Below are positions 62,586 to 64,000 of a DNA stretch of 64,000 nucleotides, in pieces. Position numbers and translations under genes: made by a program. How positions within the stretch are numbered: the first letter of the stretch is position 1; every line of letters starts with the position of its first letter. This DNA is from Sipunculus nudus (lineage: Eukaryota; Annelida; Sipuncula; Golfingiida; Sipunculidae). Under the pieces are notes generated by a model. That model searched no databases. It was not told where the DNA came from and saw only the letters and a list, made by a program, of their open reading frames with translations. The stretch lies in assembly GCA_026874595.1 (NCBI GenBank), contig CM049310.1:67660056-67724055 (forward strand), in the 5' to 3' direction.

Positions 62586-63765
62586 GTATCCGCCAAAACA
62601 AAGTTTTGGGGATACTATGTTTTTGACCAGGTTCCGCCGCCGCCGCAGCGTACGTTTCCTGAGAACTCCTCTGAGACTACTGGACTAATTTTTCCTAAAC
62701 TTACACCAATTATCAGGTCACGTGAACTGGTGCCTAACCAATTGGCCTTGACCTGTCACCTTTCTTCTCTGCCCAGCGTCCGTTTGTGTGTCTGTTTCAA
62801 TACATAAACCCACATATCTCAGGAACCATTTGACTGATCAGGAAAAAGTTTTTGTACAAATGTAGCCCTTGGATAGCTTTATAACATACGCAAAAAATGG
62901 TGGCGCCACCTGCAACCATGTTTGCACAGTTTCCATCTGTTCATCTGCCTTGGGTTAAAATCACTCATATCTCTGCAGTGGTTTGACTAATTAACCTGAA
63001 ATTTGGCATGTGTATACATCCTGGATAGCTTTCTTGATTTTATGACAGGTGGCGCCACCTACATTCACGTTCACGCTGCAGACATCCAAGCTCATATCTC
63101 GGGAACCATTTGACCAATCAGGAAAAAAAACTTACACAAATGTAGGCCTTGGATGGCTTTATAACATACACAAAATGGCGCCACCTGCAGCCATATTTGC
63201 ACAGCGTCCATCTGTTTGTCTGCCTTCGGTTAAAATCACTCGTATCTCTGCAGTGGTTTGACCAAATTACCTGAAATTCGGCATGCGTATACATCCTGCA
63301 TAGCTTTCTTGATTTTATGAAAGTCGGCCAACCTAGGTAGGTACATCCACATTCACACTGTAGACATCCATGCTTATATCTCCGGACTCGGTCGACCAAT
63401 CAGGAAAAAAATTTAACACAAATGTAGCCCTTAGCTATATAACATACACAAAAATGGTGGCGCCACCTGCAGCAATTTTTGCACAGCGTCCATCTGTTTG
63501 TCTGCTGTGGGATAAAATCACTCATATCTCTGCAGTGGTTTGACTTTTCCACCTGAAATTTTGCATGTGTATACATCTTGGATAGTTTCTCATTCAAGTA
63601 ACAGGTGGCGCCACCTACAATCATGTTTACGTGGCAGACATCTATTATAATATGTAACACATGTAACTCTATTTCCCCTTGCCACTCAATCCATGCCTCA
63701 CTTCACCCGTCCTACTCTGATTTTGGCAGATACACGTAGTCGCTTGTCGACTACCCGTATTCTAG
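62586..63765 (+). mobile_element. Family-2 element, second copy
   Basis: Imperfect hairpin head GTATCCGCCAAAAC, a CCGCCGCCGC tract, CATATCTC-type monomers and six GGCGCCACC-containing palindromes. The tail is GGCAGATACACGTAGTCGCT, hairpin arm CGACTAC, CCGTATTCTAG. At 1180 bp it is shorter than the copy at 20323-22142. The sequence diverges more in the middle. Confidence 0.83.
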
Positions 63766-63808
63766 TTGATTATCAACAGTTAGCAGGGCCATTTCCTCTT
63801 AGCTTTTT

Positions 63809-64000
63809 AGCTCAGCTGACTGTAAGTCAACTGAGGTATGGGAATGGCGCTTTGTCTGTCGTCTGTCCGGCTGTCCGGTCATCTGTTAGCAGGGCACAAA
63901 TTGTAACTGCTGGTCCTAGAAACTTCTTAGTGAACATCCAAGGAGGTCAATAAAAAAAAAATCTCCTTGGAAACCTGAAATTAGGTAACTGCGACCTATA
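63809..64000 (+). mobile_element. Family-1 (B-core) element, runs off the window
   Basis: Head AGCTCAGCTGACTGTAAGTC after CTTTTT, GTCTGTCGTCTGTCC, then B core (GGGCACAAATTGTAACTGCTGG start, AGGAGGTCAATAAAAA). Closest to the element starting at 49631. Confidence 0.8.

Overview
The window is animal nuclear DNA: AT-rich, intron-dense, about 2% coding, and packed with nested interspersed repeats. It carries the middle of one gene on the + strand, an Abelson-family (ABL) non-receptor tyrosine kinase. Eight exons (14379-14677, 15758-15953, 24375-24536, 26632-26809, 27553-27737, 35235-35387, 59639-59728, 60095-60205; 1374 nt) join in frame without a stop. They encode the end of the SH3 domain, the SH2 domain, the SH2-kinase linker, the whole kinase domain and the start of the C-terminal tail. 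The N-terminal cap and first half of SH3 lie upstream or were not recognised. The long tail exon(s) lie downstream. The organism is probably a mollusc, perhaps a bivalve. This rests on the repeat types and the divergent but clearly ABL-like protein, and is an inference.

The rest is intron or upstream sequence, mostly explained by a few repeat groups. Family 1 has an AGCTCAGCTGACT head and a GACCCATGGGTC + CTTG tail, with at least three different cores (A, B, C). Family 2 has a GTATCCGC head and a GTAGTCG...CGACTAC + CTAG tail. Family 3 has a CAAACCTGTGAGCTTATGCG head and an AGGCCTGTAGGCCT tail. Their sequences differ but their plan is the same: a 5' terminal motif, often a hairpin and simple repeat, tandem core monomers, an inverted copy of the 5' motif just inside the 3' end, a 3' hairpin, then CTTG or CTAG against a T. 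Insertions fall in T-runs. This plan resembles non-autonomous Helentrons (HINE/DINE-1 type) and bivalve 'pearl'-like elements. Other elements are TA-flanked pogo/Tigger-like DNA transposons (24890-26586 and 46107-47306, the latter with a broken CENP-B-like HTH transposase start), a related element with a 17-bp array (7957-8639), a 43-bp minisatellite (about 31271-35012) and a 33-bp minisatellite (about 55190-59628).

Layout: 1-14378, upstream intron or 5' region, mostly repeats; 14379-15953, SH3/SH2 exons; 15954-24374, an intron that is almost entirely one 2.6-kb family-1 element split by a family-3 and a family-2 insertion; 24375-27737, three kinase exons, with a pogo-like element holding a family-1 element in between; 27738-35234, an intron with a family-1 element and the 43-bp array; 35235-35387, a kinase C-lobe exon; 35388-59638, a 24-kb intron of deeply nested repeats ending in the 33-bp array, which runs to 10 bp from the splice acceptor; 59639-60205, end of kinase and start of tail; 60206-64000, intron with further repeats. 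I found no RNA gene, CRISPR array or second protein-coding gene. Nearly all other open frames are repeat copies.
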